The translations under genes were made by a program, and so were the position numbers. The notes below the pieces were generated by a model that was not told the DNA's origin, ran no database searches, and saw nothing but the letters and a program-made list of their open reading frames with translations. A stretch of DNA of 45,977 nucleotides. Origin: Acinetobacter sp. ANC 4173. Its GTDB lineage: Bacteria; Pseudomonadota; Gammaproteobacteria; Pseudomonadales; Moraxellaceae. Below, piece by piece: positions 25,448 through 38,302 of the stretch. The DNA is taken from contig NZ_SJOF01000020.1 in assembly GCF_004331255.1 (NCBI RefSeq), positions 1-45,977 on the forward strand, given 5' to 3'. The first letter of the stretch is position 1. The number at the start of each line of letters is the position of its first letter.

Positions 25448-26803
25448 TTACTTTCCAATACAGAACGATCCAAAAATTTTACCTAATAAATCATCCGCAC
25501 TAAATTCACCTGTAATTTCACTTAAAGCATTTTGTGCAAGACGTAACGACTCAGCAACCAATTCACCTGCATGAAACACCACCAGCTGCTCATGGGCTTC
25601 TGCAAGATAGTGCTGTGTGCGCTTCATTGCGTCTAAATGGCGTGTTCGCGCAATAAAGGTATCTTCTTCTGGCTGAAAGCCAGCATGCGCTGTAATCGCC
25701 TCTATGAGTGATTGAACGCCTGTTTCCTGCTTGGCTGACACGGTAATATGCCTGAAACCTTGAAAATCGCCAATTTGAGCTGTTGCATTGGTTAAATCAC
25801 ATTTATTCCCAATCAACATTAAGCGTTTCGGTTCAAGATGATGCTCAAAGTATTCACGTGCCAATTGCAGTGGGTCTTCACCTTGACTCAAGTCATAGAC
25901 CAATAACAATAAATCCGCTTGTTCAATTTCTTTAATCGCGCGGCGAATACCTTCTTTTTCCACCACATCGCCTGTTTCACGCAATCCTGCGGTATCAGTC
26001 AATGTTATTGGCAAACCATTCAAGCTAATCTTTTCATGCAACACATCACGGGTGGTGCCTGCAATATCCGTCACAATCGCCCGTTCAATGCCCGCTAAGG
26101 CATTGAGCAAAGAAGATTTACCCGCATTCGGCTTACCTGCAATCACCACCTGCAAACCTTCACGTAGCAATTGTCCTTGACGGGCAGATTTCTGCACCGC
26201 AGCCACGGAATGCTGTACGTCTTCCAATAAGGTTAAAATCTTGCCGTCAGCCAAGAAGTCAATTTCTTCTTCAGGAAAGTCAATTGCCGCTTCCACGTGT
26301 AAACGCAAATGAATTAACTTTTCTAGCACCGTATTCACTTTATGTGAAAAAGCACCTTGCAAAGAACGTACAGCTGATCGAGCTGCAGCCTGCGAAGTCG
26401 CATCAATTAAATCGGCAATCGCTTCCGCTTGCACCAAATCCAGTTTGCCATTTTCAAAAGCACGCATGGAAAACTCGCCTGCTCTAGCAGCGGTTGCACC
26501 CAATTCTAAGCACCGGGCAAGCAAGGCATTTTGAATCACAGGTCCACCATGCCCCTGTAATTCAACCACATCCTCACCCGTAAATGAGTTCGGATTGGGA
26601 AAACAAATCACCAAACCTTCATCCAATACTTCTTTTTCAAGATCAAGAAATTGGCGGAACCCGGCCATGCGTGCTTTCGGCAATGCCTTTTGCGTCAACT
26701 GTTCTGCAATCGCATAAGCTTGCGGACCAGAAAGACGAATCACCCCCACACCACCACGTCCTGGCGGAGTAGCAATCGCTGCGATAGTGGTTTGATGCTG
26801 CAT
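25448..26803 (-). CDS. mnmE: tRNA modification GTPase MnmE (TrmE)
   Basis: With MnmG, MnmE installs 5-carboxymethylaminomethyl groups on U34 of certain tRNAs. The 451-residue protein has the N-terminal folate-binding domain (TIAAIATPPGRGGVGVIRLSG), then the embedded G domain with G1 GKPNAGKSS (223-231), G2 DIAGTTRD, G3 DTAG and G4 NKCD, and the C-terminal FCIGK motif carrying the essential Cys. The frame could begin three codons earlier at GTG, but AGGTGA is best placed for this ATG. It is the last gene of the rpmH-to-mnmE cluster, separated from yidC by a terminator. Confidence 0.97.
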   Translation of the reverse strand: MQHQTTIAAIATPPGRGGVGVIRLSGPQAYAIAEQLTQKALPKARMAGFRQFLDLEKEVLDEGLVICFPNPNSFTGEDVVELQGHGGPVIQNALLARCLELGATAARAGEFSMRAFENGKLDLVQAEAIADLIDATSQAAARSAVRSLQGAFSHKVNTVLEKLIHLRLHVEAAIDFPEEEIDFLADGKILTLLEDVQHSVAAVQKSARQGQLLREGLQVVIAGKPNAGKSSLLNALAGIERAIVTDIAGTTRDVLHEKISLNGLPITLTDTAGLRETGDVVEKEGIRRAIKEIEQADLLLLVYDLSQGEDPLQLAREYFEHHLEPKRLMLIGNKCDLTNATAQIGDFQGFRHITVSAKQETGVQSLIEAITAHAGFQPEEDTFIARTRHLDAMKRTQHYLAEAHEQLVVFHAGELVAESLRLAQNALSEITGEFSADDLLGKIFGSFCIGK

Positions 26804-26842
26804 ACAATTCACCTGACTTAAGTCCTAATCTAACCCAAAGAA

Positions 26843-26876
26843 AAATCCGCCTAAGATTACCATCTTAAGCGGATTT
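26843..26876 (-). terminator. terminator between yidC and mnmE
   Basis: AAATCCGC...TAAGAT pairs with ATCTTA...GCGGATTT around a TACC loop. On the minus strand it is followed by a T-rich tail. It lies just after the yidC stop. Confidence 0.8.
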
Positions 26877-26904
26877 AATCAGCTAGTTGCTTTGAGACGC
26901 TGCG

Positions 26905-28659
26905 TTATGCAGCGTCTGACGAGCTACGTGCTTTAGCGACTGATTTATTAATAAACCATTGCTGTGTAATCGTAATCGTGTTGTTCACAATCCAGTACAG
27001 CACTAAACCTGCTGGGAAGAACAACATGAATACCGTGAACATAATTGGCATAATGCGGAACACTTTCGCCTGCATTGGATCGGCAGGTTGCGGGTTCAAC
27101 ATTTGCTGAATGAACATGGTCACGCCCATCAATAATGGCAGGATAAACCAAGGATCCATTGCGGATAAGTCTTGAATCCAGAGCATCCAAGGCGCATGGC
27201 GCAATTCCACACTTTCCATCAATACCCAATACAAAGCCAAGAAGATTGGCATTTGTAGTAATAACGGTAAACAACCTGAAAGTGGATTGACTTGCTCACG
27301 CTTGTACAATGCCATCATTTCCTGAGAGAAGCGCATACGGTCTTCACCGAATTCTTCTTTCATTCGCTGCATTTCTGGCGCAATTACACGCATTTTCGCC
27401 ATCGAACGATAGCTCTTAGACGACAACGGCCACAAAATGAGTTTAACCAATACAGTCAGTAAAATAATTGACCAGCCCCAGTTCCCCACCAAATTATGGA
27501 AGAATTGTAAGCCAAGGAACAATAATTTCGCGATTGGCCATAACCAACCATAATCAACGGTCTGATTTAACCCTACAGCCAAGTCTTTCAATTCAGATTG
27601 AATTTTAGGACCTGAATAGAACGTCGCGTCGACTTCTGCCACTGTACCTGCAGGCACATTAATGGTTGGTGAAGTAAAACTGAGGATGTTCATGTCATCA
27701 CTCGATTTACGCGACTCTAATTTAGCGCTATAAGCTTGACCATTCGCCTGAGTCAACTTCAACTCACCTGGAATCCAAGCACTAACGAAGTAATGCTGAA
27801 CCATTGCAACCCAGCCGCCTTTTGCTTCAACATTTAACTTTTCGTCGTTAAAGTTGGCAAATTTAAGCTTGTTGTAATGTTCTTCAGGCGTACCCCATGC
27901 ACCACCCAAGAAGGTGCCCAAGGTGAAAATACCCTGATCCGATTTACCTGGATCTTCCGAATTATCACGTTTGAGCTGACCAAACATCTGGCCTTGCCAG
28001 TTTTGACCACTGCGGTTAACCACTTTGTGATTGACCACAACTGGATATTCACCTTGAGTGAACGTGAAAGTTTTAATAATTTCTACGCCGTCAGCCGTTT
28101 TAAAGACCATCGGAACAGAAAGTACTTGAACTGACTTGCCGTCTTTATCTTTCGCTGCTTTTGCATCAGCTAAAGTATATGCAGATTTCTCAATTTCATA
28201 GACAGGACGACCATTACGACCACTGTCAGGTCCATTTAGACCAATTAAACCAGATTGTGCAACATACGTACGTTTGGCATCGCTTTCCAGCATAACAAAC
28301 GGTTCATCGCTATCTTTGTTTTTATCATGATTGAGTAATTCAACACGAACAATATCCCCACCTTTAGGATTAATCCAAAGATGATAAAGGTCAGTTTGAA
28401 CTGAAATAAGCTGTTGACTTGCTGCCGCAGTCGATTCTGTAGTTTGCTGAGCAGTACTATTTGCTTGTGGCACATCAGGAGCAGCCGTAGCTGTCTGTCC
28501 ATTTGGCAAGTCGGCAGACACTTCATGTGAAACTACTGCAGCAGCTTGTGGCTGCTGTTGTACTTCATTATGACCATAGTCCTTTTGCCATGCCAAAATA
28601 AGCAAATATGCGACGACAAACATGGCTCCTAGAATTGCAATCCTGGCCCATTGTTGCAT
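26905..28659 (-). CDS. yidC: membrane protein insertase YidC
   Basis: YidC inserts and folds inner-membrane proteins, alone or with Sec. The 584-residue protein has an N-terminal anchor helix (about 7-25), an Ala/Gln-rich linker, the large periplasmic beta-sandwich domain (about 75-350) and five conserved C-terminal membrane helices. The core includes NWGWSIILLTVLVKLILWPL with the groove region and PLSGCLPLLLQMPIFLALYW. Length and layout match gamma-proteobacterial YidC. The start has GGGGTAATAG upstream and lies only 5 bp after yidD, so the two are one transcript. Confidence 0.98.
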   Translation of the reverse strand: MQQWARIAILGAMFVVAYLLILAWQKDYGHNEVQQQPQAAAVVSHEVSADLPNGQTATAAPDVPQANSTAQQTTESTAAASQQLISVQTDLYHLWINPKGGDIVRVELLNHDKNKDSDEPFVMLESDAKRTYVAQSGLIGLNGPDSGRNGRPVYEIEKSAYTLADAKAAKDKDGKSVQVLSVPMVFKTADGVEIIKTFTFTQGEYPVVVNHKVVNRSGQNWQGQMFGQLKRDNSEDPGKSDQGIFTLGTFLGGAWGTPEEHYNKLKFANFNDEKLNVEAKGGWVAMVQHYFVSAWIPGELKLTQANGQAYSAKLESRKSSDDMNILSFTSPTINVPAGTVAEVDATFYSGPKIQSELKDLAVGLNQTVDYGWLWPIAKLLFLGLQFFHNLVGNWGWSIILLTVLVKLILWPLSSKSYRSMAKMRVIAPEMQRMKEEFGEDRMRFSQEMMALYKREQVNPLSGCLPLLLQMPIFLALYWVLMESVELRHAPWMLWIQDLSAMDPWFILPLLMGVTMFIQQMLNPQPADPMQAKVFRIMPIMFTVFMLFFPAGLVLYWIVNNTITITQQWFINKSVAKARSSSDAA

Positions 28660-28664
28660 ATCTA

Positions 28665-28985
28665 TTACCCCAAAAAGTTAGAGTGATTTTGATTCCATAA
28701 ACATCCACGAAAGGGTACAGCAACGAGATGGATTTGAGAATCGATTTGCTGAAATGAAATAAAACGAATTGCTTTAGCAGGAACAGGATCATAACCCGAG
28801 CCGCCCCATGGATGACATCGACAAATACGATTTGCAGCCAACCAAACACCCCGTACAGCTCCATGTGTATGGATTGCTTCCAATGAATATTGAGAACATG
28901 TAGGTAGATACCGACAACGTGGTCCTAACATAGGACTAATTGCGATCTGATAGAATCGAATAAACCAATGCAGCACACGTACCAT
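28665..28985 (-). CDS. yidD: membrane protein insertion efficiency factor YidD
   Basis: This 106-residue protein has the conserved Cys-rich core [18 protein letters not shown] (about 21-38) and [13 protein letters not shown]. The family sits at the membrane and assists YidC-dependent insertion. The C-terminal 30 residues beyond the core are variable. It lies 5 bp before yidC and 9 bp after rnpA. Confidence 0.96.
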   Translation of the reverse strand: MVRVLHWFIRFYQIAISPMLGPRCRYLPTCSQYSLEAIHTHGAVRGVWLAANRICRCHPWGGSGYDPVPAKAIRFISFQQIDSQIHLVAVPFRGCLWNQNHSNFLG

Positions 28986-28994
28986 TGGCCTTCT

Positions 28995-29384
28995 CTACTT
29001 CTGTGGGGAGGGAGCTATTTTTGAATGCTTTTTAGCAATGCGTTGCAGCTTTTGCCAAGCAAATTGTAATTGCTGATGCAATTCTGAATTCGTGACTGTT
29101 TCTATACCAACTTTAGGCATAACAACAATATCCAAGGCATCCAGTTGCATTTGATGCAGGCGAAAACTTTCGCGAGCAAGTCGTTTTACTCGATTTCTTT
29201 CATGCGCACGGCGCACTTTTTTCTTAGCAACAACAATACCCAAACGACTGTTAGGCTGTTTGGAAGGTGTCGCAAGAAATAAGAAATGGGGTTGGTGCAC
29301 TTTAAAAAGCGCACCATCAAACACAACTTTATAATCGGCAGCACAACGAAGACGCCGCTCTGCGCCGAAGTCATAAAGTGTCAT
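28995..29384 (-). CDS. rnpA: ribonuclease P protein component
   Basis: RnpA binds the RNase P RNA and helps process tRNA 5' ends. This 129-residue basic protein has the RNR motif [16 protein letters not shown] and the left-handed crossover typical of the family. A TTG three codons earlier is possible, but ATG at 29384 is the usual type of start. It lies 30 bp after rpmH in the conserved rpmH-rnpA-yidD-yidC operon. Confidence 0.96.
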   Translation of the reverse strand: MTLYDFGAERRLRCAADYKVVFDGALFKVHQPHFLFLATPSKQPNSRLGIVVAKKKVRRAHERNRVKRLARESFRLHQMQLDALDIVVMPKVGIETVTNSELHQQLQFAWQKLQRIAKKHSKIAPSPQK

Positions 29385-29414
29385 AACACCCAAAATCGTC
29401 TAAGCACTAACAAA

Positions 29415-29549
29415 TTAAACAGTTAAGCTGTGACGACCTTTTGCACGACGGCGAGCTAATACTTGACGACCAGCTTTAGTAGCCATACGAGCACGGAAAC
29501 CATGAACGCGCTTACGCTTTAATTCAGATGGTTGGAATGTACGTTTCAT
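29415..29549 (-). CDS. rpmH: 50S ribosomal protein L34
   Basis: This 44-residue, very basic protein matches L34 throughout ([20 protein letters not shown], then the [15 protein letters not shown] tail). The longer open frame upstream is not used; GGAG precedes this ATG. It is the first gene of the operon that runs left from oriC. Confidence 0.98.
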
Positions 29550-29699
29550 ATCGAAACTCCAAAAAATGATCTTTCTATAAAGGTCCGCGATTTTAGTGTT
29601 CATTGCTTGAGCTGTCAATCAAAAACACCTCTTCGAACCAAATAAACTTGTAATCAATAAAACTTAACTTGGAAAGTCTAAATTGGGGCTTGCTCTGAT

Positions 29700-30198
29700 T
29701 TAAAAACTATTCACATCATAATAAGTTGTTAAATAATGGAAAATAAGTTATAAACAGTATTATTCACAAATTTATCCACACCAATATAAATACGCAATGG
29801 TTTAAATTTAAATTCATTCGCGTATCTAAGTTATCCACACCAAAAGCGATCCTTATAAATAAATTCAAATTTTAAAATTTAAATTTATTCTTATTAAGGG
29901 ACGTTTTTTCTGTGGAAAACCTATTTTTCATATATAAAAACAAGAGTTAACATTGTGGATATCTATGTTTTTAAGAGTTAAAGGAATTGTGGATAACTTG
30001 GTGTATTTTTTTATCCACAGCCTGTGGGTGTTTTTATCCACACATGGTTTTGAATTTAAATTTAGATTGTTTATTTCTTTTTTGAGCAACTTTTGCAGAA
30101 TTCTTCATGACAGATGTGGATAACTTGGTTAGAATGGCGACCCGCTTTGGCGGACAGTGGTGTTTTTAAATTTAAAAATGGATGAATAGGGGTTTCAC
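29700..30198. other. oriC: chromosomal origin of replication, oriC
   Basis: The 649-bp rpmH-dnaA gap carries seven perfect DnaA boxes (TTATNCACA): 29760-29768, 29772-29780, 29831-29839, 30011-30019 and 30034-30042 on the plus strand, and 29989-29997 and 30115-30123 on the minus strand. One-mismatch boxes occur at 29707, 29911 and 29954. AT-rich stretches between 29840 and 29950 are candidates for unwinding. Exact TTTRAATTYAAA 12-mers occur at 29801, 30049 and 30165, the last 22 bp before dnaA. Gene order and box density make this the origin. Confidence 0.93.
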
Positions 30199-31572
30199 AT
30201 GCTTTGGACAGACTGCTTAACTCGCTTGCGACAAGAGCTATCTGGAAATGTTTTTACAATGTGGATTCGCCCTTTAGTTGCTGAAGAGTTAGAAGACACT
30301 TTGCGACTATATGCGCCTAATCCATATTGGACGCGCTATATTCAGGAACATCATTTAGAACTGATTACCATTTTGGCGGAGCAATTGTCTGAAGGGCGGG
30401 TGCGTCGTGTGGAAATTATGGTGGATTCGCGTCCAGGTGCGATTTTATCTCCAAGTGAACAACCTGCGACTACAACTGCGGCATTAGAAACTTCTGCACC
30501 CGTTGTAAAGGTAAAAAAAGAGAAAGAGGATTCGCCGTTAAAAAATAAAAAGCGATTGCTAAATCCCTTATTTACTTTTTCGCTATTTGTTGAAGGCCGT
30601 TCCAACCAAATGGCTGCTGAAACCTGCCGTAAAGTATTGACTCAATTGGGGGCTTCTCAGCATAACCCTTTGTTTTTATATGGTCCGACAGGTTTAGGTA
30701 AAACCCACTTAATGCAAGCGGTAGGAAATGCTTTATTACAAGCCAAACCTAATGCACGTGTGATGTATATGACCGCAGAAAGCTTTGTTCAGGATTTTGT
30801 TAGCTCCTTACAACAAGGCAAGGTAGAAGAATTTAAGAAAAACTGTCGTTCTTTAGACTTACTTCTGGTGGACGATATCCATTTATTGGCTGGTAAAGAA
30901 GCCAGCTTGGTTGAGTTTTTCTATACGTTTAACGCTTTATTGGATGAATCGAAGCAAATTATCTTAACTTCGGACCGTTATCCTAAAGAATTGACAGAAT
31001 TAGACGCCCGTTTAGTGTCGCGTTTTTCTTGGGGCTTGTCAGTTGGGGTGGAGCCGCCAGATATTGAAACGCGCATTGAGATTTTATTAAAGAAAGCGCA
31101 AAGTAGTGGTGTAGACTTACCGCGCAATTGTGCGTTATTTATTGCACAACAAGTGGTTGCCAATGTCCGTGAGTTAGAAGGTGCACTGAATAAAGTGGTC
31201 GCTATTTCTCGTTTCAAAGGGACCTCAATTGACCTTGATGTGGTTCGAGAATCGCTTAAAGATGTTTTGGCAATTCGTGCTCGAACCATTAGTACGGAAA
31301 ATATTCAACGGGTGGTGAGTGAGTATTTCCGCATTCCACTGAAAGAATTAATCGGTCCTAAACGAACGCGTATTTATGCACGTCCTCGTCAATTGGCGAT
31401 GGGTTTGGCACGTGAACTGACAGGCGATAGTTTCCCTGAAATTGGGATGGCATTTGGTGGTCGTGACCATAGTACGGTCATGCATGCGTGTGAAAAAGTA
31501 CAAAGCTTAAGAGAGGATGATCCTATCTTTAATGAGGATTACAAAAACTTGCAACGCCTGCTGCAAAGTTAA
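30199..31572 (+). CDS. dnaA: chromosomal replication initiator DnaA
   Basis: DnaA binds the boxes in oriC, oligomerises with ATP and opens the duplex. This 457-residue protein has domain I (1-75, DnaB contact), a charged linker (about 85-120), the AAA+ domain with Walker A GPTGLGKT (162-169) and Walker B LLLVDDIHLL, and domain IV with GDSFPEIGMAFGGRDHSTVMHA for box recognition. AGGGG precedes the ATG. DnaA boxes close to the start (30115-30123) suggest autoregulation. dnaN follows after 110 bp. Confidence 0.99.
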   Translation: MLWTDCLTRLRQELSGNVFTMWIRPLVAEELEDTLRLYAPNPYWTRYIQEHHLELITILAEQLSEGRVRRVEIMVDSRPGAILSPSEQPATTTAALETSAPVVKVKKEKEDSPLKNKKRLLNPLFTFSLFVEGRSNQMAAETCRKVLTQLGASQHNPLFLYGPTGLGKTHLMQAVGNALLQAKPNARVMYMTAESFVQDFVSSLQQGKVEEFKKNCRSLDLLLVDDIHLLAGKEASLVEFFYTFNALLDESKQIILTSDRYPKELTELDARLVSRFSWGLSVGVEPPDIETRIEILLKKAQSSGVDLPRNCALFIAQQVVANVRELEGALNKVVAISRFKGTSIDLDVVRESLKDVLAIRARTISTENIQRVVSEYFRIPLKELIGPKRTRIYARPRQLAMGLARELTGDSFPEIGMAFGGRDHSTVMHACEKVQSLREDDPIFNEDYKNLQRLLQS

Positions 31573-31682
31573 TCGATCTTGGTCAAATTCTATTCTTGCA
31601 ATGCGGTATATTCTGCCGCATAGTACACTGCTAAAAATTAATTAATTTATTTTTCATCTTCAGTTTTTTCGAGGAATGCATC

Positions 31683-32831
31683 GTGCGTTTAAAAATCGCC
31701 AAAGAAAGTTTACTTAATGTTCTTTCACATGTGGTAGGAGCCGTGGAACGTCGCCACACCTTAAACATTTTATCGAATGTTAAAGTACAAGTGAGTCAAA
31801 ATGCTTTGGCGATTACAGGTTCCGATTTAGAAGTTGAATTGGTTGCAAGTACCAATTTAATGGAAGGTGCTTGTTTACAAGCAGGTGAAACGACAGTTCC
31901 TGCACGTAAACTGATGGATATTTGTAAATCTTTACCTAGCTCTGCATTAATTGATATTCAAATTACCGAAGACCAGCGCTGTATCCTTAAATCGGGTAAC
32001 AGTCGCTTTGTATTGGGGACTTTGCCTGCCGAAGATTATCCATTACTCAATACGGAAAATACACAAGGTACACAGATTGCGGTGACGCAGCGTGAATTAA
32101 AGCGTTTATTTGAAAAAACGGCCTTTGCTATGGCAGTTCAGGATGTACGTTTTTATTTAACCGGTACTTTGTTAGAAATTGATGAAAATCAATTGCGTGC
32201 AGTAACTACAGATGGTCACCGTTTGGCATTATGTGAAACATTGGCATCTTCAAATACACAACAATTGATTCAAGCGATTGTACCGCGTAAAGCCGTCGGT
32301 GAATTACAGCGCTTGCTGAGTATTGAAGATGAGCAATTGTCGTTATTGATTGGTCGTGAATTGCTGAATGTGACCATCAATACCCCAAGCCGTGATAAAG
32401 AGCAGGGAACCATTAAAGTGCGTTTTACCACGAAACTTATTGATGGAAAATTCCCTGACTATCGCCGTGTAATTCCACGTGGTGGCGATAAAAACGTGTT
32501 GATTGCACATGATGTATTTAAGCAGTCTTTACAGCGCGTTTCTATTTTAAGTAATGAAAAACTGCGTGGCGTATTCTTAAATTTCAGTGCAGATACTTTG
32601 CAATTGCGTGCCAATAACCCTGAACAAGATGAAGCGATTGAAGATTTGGCAATCCAGTACAACGATGCACCATTAGAAATGTCATTTAATGCACAATATT
32701 TACTTGATGTGCTTGGTGTTTTGGATGGTGATGATGTTTCGATGACTATGAGTGAAGCCAATCAATCGGTGTTGGTGCATGACCCTGCACATGCCGATCA
32801 GACCTATGTTGTCATGCCAATGCGTGTGTAA
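31683..32831 (+). CDS. dnaN: DNA polymerase III beta subunit (sliding clamp)
   Basis: DnaN forms the ring that tethers polymerase to DNA. The 382-residue protein starts at GTG (GAGG upstream) with [10 protein letters not shown] and shows three repeated clamp domains. The end is VVMPMRV, the usual C-terminus contributing to the partner-binding pocket. It follows dnaA and lies 14 bp before recF. Confidence 0.98.
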   Translation: MRLKIAKESLLNVLSHVVGAVERRHTLNILSNVKVQVSQNALAITGSDLEVELVASTNLMEGACLQAGETTVPARKLMDICKSLPSSALIDIQITEDQRCILKSGNSRFVLGTLPAEDYPLLNTENTQGTQIAVTQRELKRLFEKTAFAMAVQDVRFYLTGTLLEIDENQLRAVTTDGHRLALCETLASSNTQQLIQAIVPRKAVGELQRLLSIEDEQLSLLIGRELLNVTINTPSRDKEQGTIKVRFTTKLIDGKFPDYRRVIPRGGDKNVLIAHDVFKQSLQRVSILSNEKLRGVFLNFSADTLQLRANNPEQDEAIEDLAIQYNDAPLEMSFNAQYLLDVLGVLDGDDVSMTMSEANQSVLVHDPAHADQTYVVMPMRV

Positions 32832-32845
32832 TTGCTAGATTTATT

Positions 32846-33928
32846 ATGCAGATTACGCGTTTAAACATCGAACGTGTTCGTAATTTAAAAACGGTTGCAC
32901 TCTCTGAGTTGCAGCCGTTTAACGTCTTTTATGGTGCGAATGGTTCGGGAAAAACCTCGATTTTGGAGGCGATTCATTTGTTGGCGACAGGTCGTTCCTT
33001 TCGTACCCATATTCCTAAACACTACATTTTGCATGATGCCCAGAATGCCGTCGTTTTTGCCCAGTCTTCCAGTGAAAAAATTGGGATGCAAAAACATGTC
33101 AGTGGTGAGCAGGTCATGAAAGTGAATGGGGATCATATTGCTACGCAAGGGCAGTTAGCAAAACTATTGCCTTTACAGCATATTGATCCGCAAAGTACCG
33201 ATATTATTGATCATGGCGCCAAACCAAGACGACAGTTGCTCGATTGGTTAATGTTTCACGTGGAACCTGAGTTCTATCATGCTTGGCAGTTTTATTCACG
33301 CGCCTTAAAACAACGTAATAGCCTATTAAAATCGCGGCGTCATTTAAGTCTAGAAGACTTAGAACCGTGGAACAAAATGTTGGGTGAATATGGTGAGATT
33401 TTACACTCACAGCGGGTTGCGATTGTGGAACAGTGGAATGTATTTTTTCAGCAAGATTTGCAGCATCTACTGCCCAATTTAACTGTTGAACTAGAATATG
33501 TCGCTGGCTTTCATACAGAACATGGATTACTGCATGACCTGTGCAGTCAGCACCAAAAAGATGTCGATCGAAGATATACTGAATATGGTCCACATCGGGC
33601 CGATTTACGCCTGAAAACCCCAATGGGGGAGGCCGATATTGTGCTGTCACGTGGACAGAAAAAGCTGTTGATTATGGCGCTAAAACTCTCACAGATTGCA
33701 ATGCTACATGCCTGTAATAAGGAAACTGTGGTATTATTAGATGATCTGACAGCAGAATTAGATTTAGCCGCACAACAACGTTTAATTGAGCGATTAAGCC
33801 AACTTGGTAGTCAAGTTTTTATTACCACTTTAGAGCATGAATCTGTGCAAAAACATTTACATGACTTGTCTATTTCCCACCAATTGTTCCACGTGGAAAA
33901 TGGTCGAGTAGCATGTGTTGTGCAATGA
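32846..33928 (+). CDS. recF: recombination protein RecF
   Basis: RecF is an SMC-like ATPase that loads RecA at gaps with RecO and RecR. The 360-residue protein has Walker A GANGSGKT (30-37), the signature LSRGQKKLL and Walker [13 protein letters not shown]. The coding sequence also contains two parS-like palindromes (33252-33267, 33885-33900), so part of its codon choice may be constrained by ParB binding. It is part of dnaA-dnaN-recF-gyrB. Confidence 0.97.
   Translation: MQITRLNIERVRNLKTVALSELQPFNVFYGANGSGKTSILEAIHLLATGRSFRTHIPKHYILHDAQNAVVFAQSSSEKIGMQKHVSGEQVMKVNGDHIATQGQLAKLLPLQHIDPQSTDIIDHGAKPRRQLLDWLMFHVEPEFYHAWQFYSRALKQRNSLLKSRRHLSLEDLEPWNKMLGEYGEILHSQRVAIVEQWNVFFQQDLQHLLPNLTVELEYVAGFHTEHGLLHDLCSQHQKDVDRRYTEYGPHRADLRLKTPMGEADIVLSRGQKKLLIMALKLSQIAMLHACNKETVVLLDDLTAELDLAAQQRLIERLSQLGSQVFITTLEHESVQKHLHDLSISHQLFHVENGRVACVVQ
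33252..33267 (+). other. parS site within recF (first)
   Basis: TGTTTCACGTGGAACC matches consensus TGTTTCACGTGAAACA at 14 of 16 positions. It encodes in-frame recF residues (MFHVEP). About 3.2 kb right of oriC. Confidence 0.8.
33885..33900 (+). other. parS-like site within recF (second)
   Basis: TGTTCCACGTGGAAAA resembles the Pseudomonas-type form TGTTCCACGTGGAACC at 14 of 16 positions. It lies near the recF 3' end, 617 bp from the first site, forming a local cluster. Confidence 0.65.
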
Positions 33929-33962
33929 TTTCCCATCTTTGGATAGACCGATTTTTCACTAG

Positions 33963-36440
<2,478 letters not shown>

Positions 36441-36455
36441 CAGCATGTCATTTTA

Positions 36456-36481
36456 AAAGCAGCCTACGGGCTGCTTTTTTA
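36456..36481 (+). terminator. gyrB terminator
   Basis: The stem AAAGCAGCC/GGCTGCTTT with a short TAC loop is followed by a T-run, about 15 bp after the stop. Confidence 0.92.
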
Positions 36482-36571
36482 TTGCATAGACTTTGTTGTT
36501 TTTTAGTGATGGTTATTAAACTGTCGTATTGTTCTGGCATGCTGACTAAAAAATAACTGAGTGAAAAGCAT

Positions 36572-36943
36572 ATGGATTTAAGTTTGGAACAGTGTCGTGA
36601 TCATTGGCTCAATGCTTTTTATACGGGACAAGTGCAGGAGCTGATCATATACGAGCATCCAGAATTTAAAGTGGTATATGAGGCACAGGGGAAGGTGGAA
36701 AGTAATTTGAGTCGTTATGCATGTATTCAACATGCAGTGCAAAACGGCGTATGGAAACCACGTTATTTAGACATTCAAACCGAAATATTTGAGTTTAACC
36801 CGACGCAAACTGAATGCCGAATTTTGCTCCATCTTGCGCAGCCTGGACAGGTCGTTCAAGAAACTTGGTCCTTTCAAGCCGATGCATGGCAAATTATTGA
36901 ACTACGGTTTTGCAAAAAGAAACTGGTCGGTGTATGTGATTGA
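36572..36943 (+). CDS. conserved hypothetical protein, possible NTF2-like fold
   Basis: This 123-residue cytoplasmic protein has the size and strand-rich pattern of an NTF2/SnoaL-like fold: an N-terminal helix, YEHPEFKVVYEAQGKVESNL, then three long strands ending in ETWSFQADAWQIIELRF. That fold call is by eye and uncertain. No catalytic residues are obvious. It lies between the gyrB and tyrS terminators and is probably expressed alone. Confidence 0.72.
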   Translation: MDLSLEQCRDHWLNAFYTGQVQELIIYEHPEFKVVYEAQGKVESNLSRYACIQHAVQNGVWKPRYLDIQTEIFEFNPTQTECRILLHLAQPGQVVQETWSFQADAWQIIELRFCKKKLVGVCD

Positions 36944-36956
36944 ATTGATTTAAGCA

Positions 36957-36987
36957 TAAAAAAAAGCAGGTCGAGTGACCTGCTTTT
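36957..36987. terminator. terminator shared by tyrS and the hypothetical gene
   Basis: AAAAGCAGGTC pairs with GACCTGCTTTT around GAGT. The longer A/T run favours the minus strand, so it chiefly ends tyrS. Confidence 0.88.
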
Positions 36988-37006
36988 AATTTATTCGGGA
37001 TTGGTT

Positions 37007-38221
37007 TTAGTCAGTAAAAGTCACTTTCGCAATGGCTTTTTTACCAGCTTGAACAATCACCGTGATATTTTCTTTCACAGAGAAGCCAGCATCGACCACA
37101 TTCCAGTCGACTTTAACGGCTCCACGTGAAACAGCATCTTTGGCCGCCGCCGCATTCTTGGTTAAACCCGCAGCACGTACAATCGAGGCAATAAACATTT
37201 CACCACCAAACTCGGCACGTGAAATCGTGATTTCAGGTGTCCCTTCAGGTAGTTCACCTTCGGTAATGATGTTCCCTGCACCTTTATGCGCATTGGCAGC
37301 AGCTTCCGCACCGTGGAAACGCTCAACCAATTCAAGTGCCAGAATTTTCTTCACTTCTTGTGGATTACGACCATCTTCAACTTCTTTGAGCAGGACTTTG
37401 ATTTCTTCAATCGATTTAAAGCTAAGAAGATCAAAATAACGTTCAATCAAAGCATCTGGCATGGAAAGCACTTTTTGGTACATGGCGCCAGGCGTATCAA
37501 ATACCCCAATGTAATTGCCTAAAGATTTAGACATTTTATTGACGCCGTCTAAGCCTTCAAGAATTGGCACCGTAATGCAGACCTGTGCTTCTTGATTATA
37601 ACGACCTTGCAGCGTACGTCCCATCAATAAGTTAAAGGTTTGATCCGTACCACCGAGTTCCACATCTGCCTCAAGTGCAATTGAGTCATAGCCTTGAACC
37701 AATGGATACAAGAACTCATGAATCGCAATCGGTTGCTGATTGTTATAACGCTTGGTGAAATCATCACGTTCTAACATGCGGGCAACCGTTTGCTGTGAAG
37801 CCAACTGAATTAAATCAGCTGCAGTTTTAGTCGCAAACCATTCTGAGTTAAAACGCACTTTGGTTTTATTTGGATCAAGAATTTTAAATACTTGTTCTTG
37901 ATAAGTCTTGGCATTTTCTAAGACTTGTTCACGTGACAACGGAGGGCGTGTGGCACTTTTACCTGTTGGATCACCGATCATCGCGGTATAGTCACCAATC
38001 AAAAACGTGACATCATGACCTAAGTCTTGGAAAGTTTTTAGTTTATTAATTAAAACGGTATGCCCCAAGTGCAAATCTGGTGCAGTCGGATCGAAGCCCG
38101 CTTTAATTTTTAGAGGACGATTCTCTTTGAGTTTCTTTAACAGATCCTCTTCAGAGATAATTTCATGAGTGCCTCGTTGAATGAGGGCAAGCTGTTCTTC
38201 AGCTGGCAGGAAATTTGACAT
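37007..38221 (-). CDS. tyrS: tyrosyl-tRNA synthetase
   Basis: TyrS charges tRNA-Tyr. The 404-residue class I synthetase has the HIGH-type motif HLGH (51-54), the tyrosine-binding [15 protein letters not shown] segment (188-202), KMSKS (229-233), and a C-terminal S4-like RNA-binding domain. The ATG used begins the conserved [13 protein letters not shown] sequence; six extra codons upstream are unlikely to be translated. The ribosome site is weak. It is divergent to anmK across 81 bp. Confidence 0.97.
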   Translation of the reverse strand: MSNFLPAEEQLALIQRGTHEIISEEDLLKKLKENRPLKIKAGFDPTAPDLHLGHTVLINKLKTFQDLGHDVTFLIGDYTAMIGDPTGKSATRPPLSREQVLENAKTYQEQVFKILDPNKTKVRFNSEWFATKTAADLIQLASQQTVARMLERDDFTKRYNNQQPIAIHEFLYPLVQGYDSIALEADVELGGTDQTFNLLMGRTLQGRYNQEAQVCITVPILEGLDGVNKMSKSLGNYIGVFDTPGAMYQKVLSMPDALIERYFDLLSFKSIEEIKVLLKEVEDGRNPQEVKKILALELVERFHGAEAAANAHKGAGNIITEGELPEGTPEITISRAEFGGEMFIASIVRAAGLTKNAAAAKDAVSRGAVKVDWNVVDAGFSVKENITVIVQAGKKAIAKVTFTD

Positions 38222-38302
38222 CACAAAACCCAAACACATCAGTTATTCAATTTGTGCGATATACTAACACTTTTTCAGCACATTGCAGGCTTTAGAATAA
38301 TC

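Noticed and set aside
37924..37939. TTGTTCACGTGACAAC in tyrS as a parS site
   Set aside because: Only the CACGTG core matches; the outer positions disagree with the ParB consensus.
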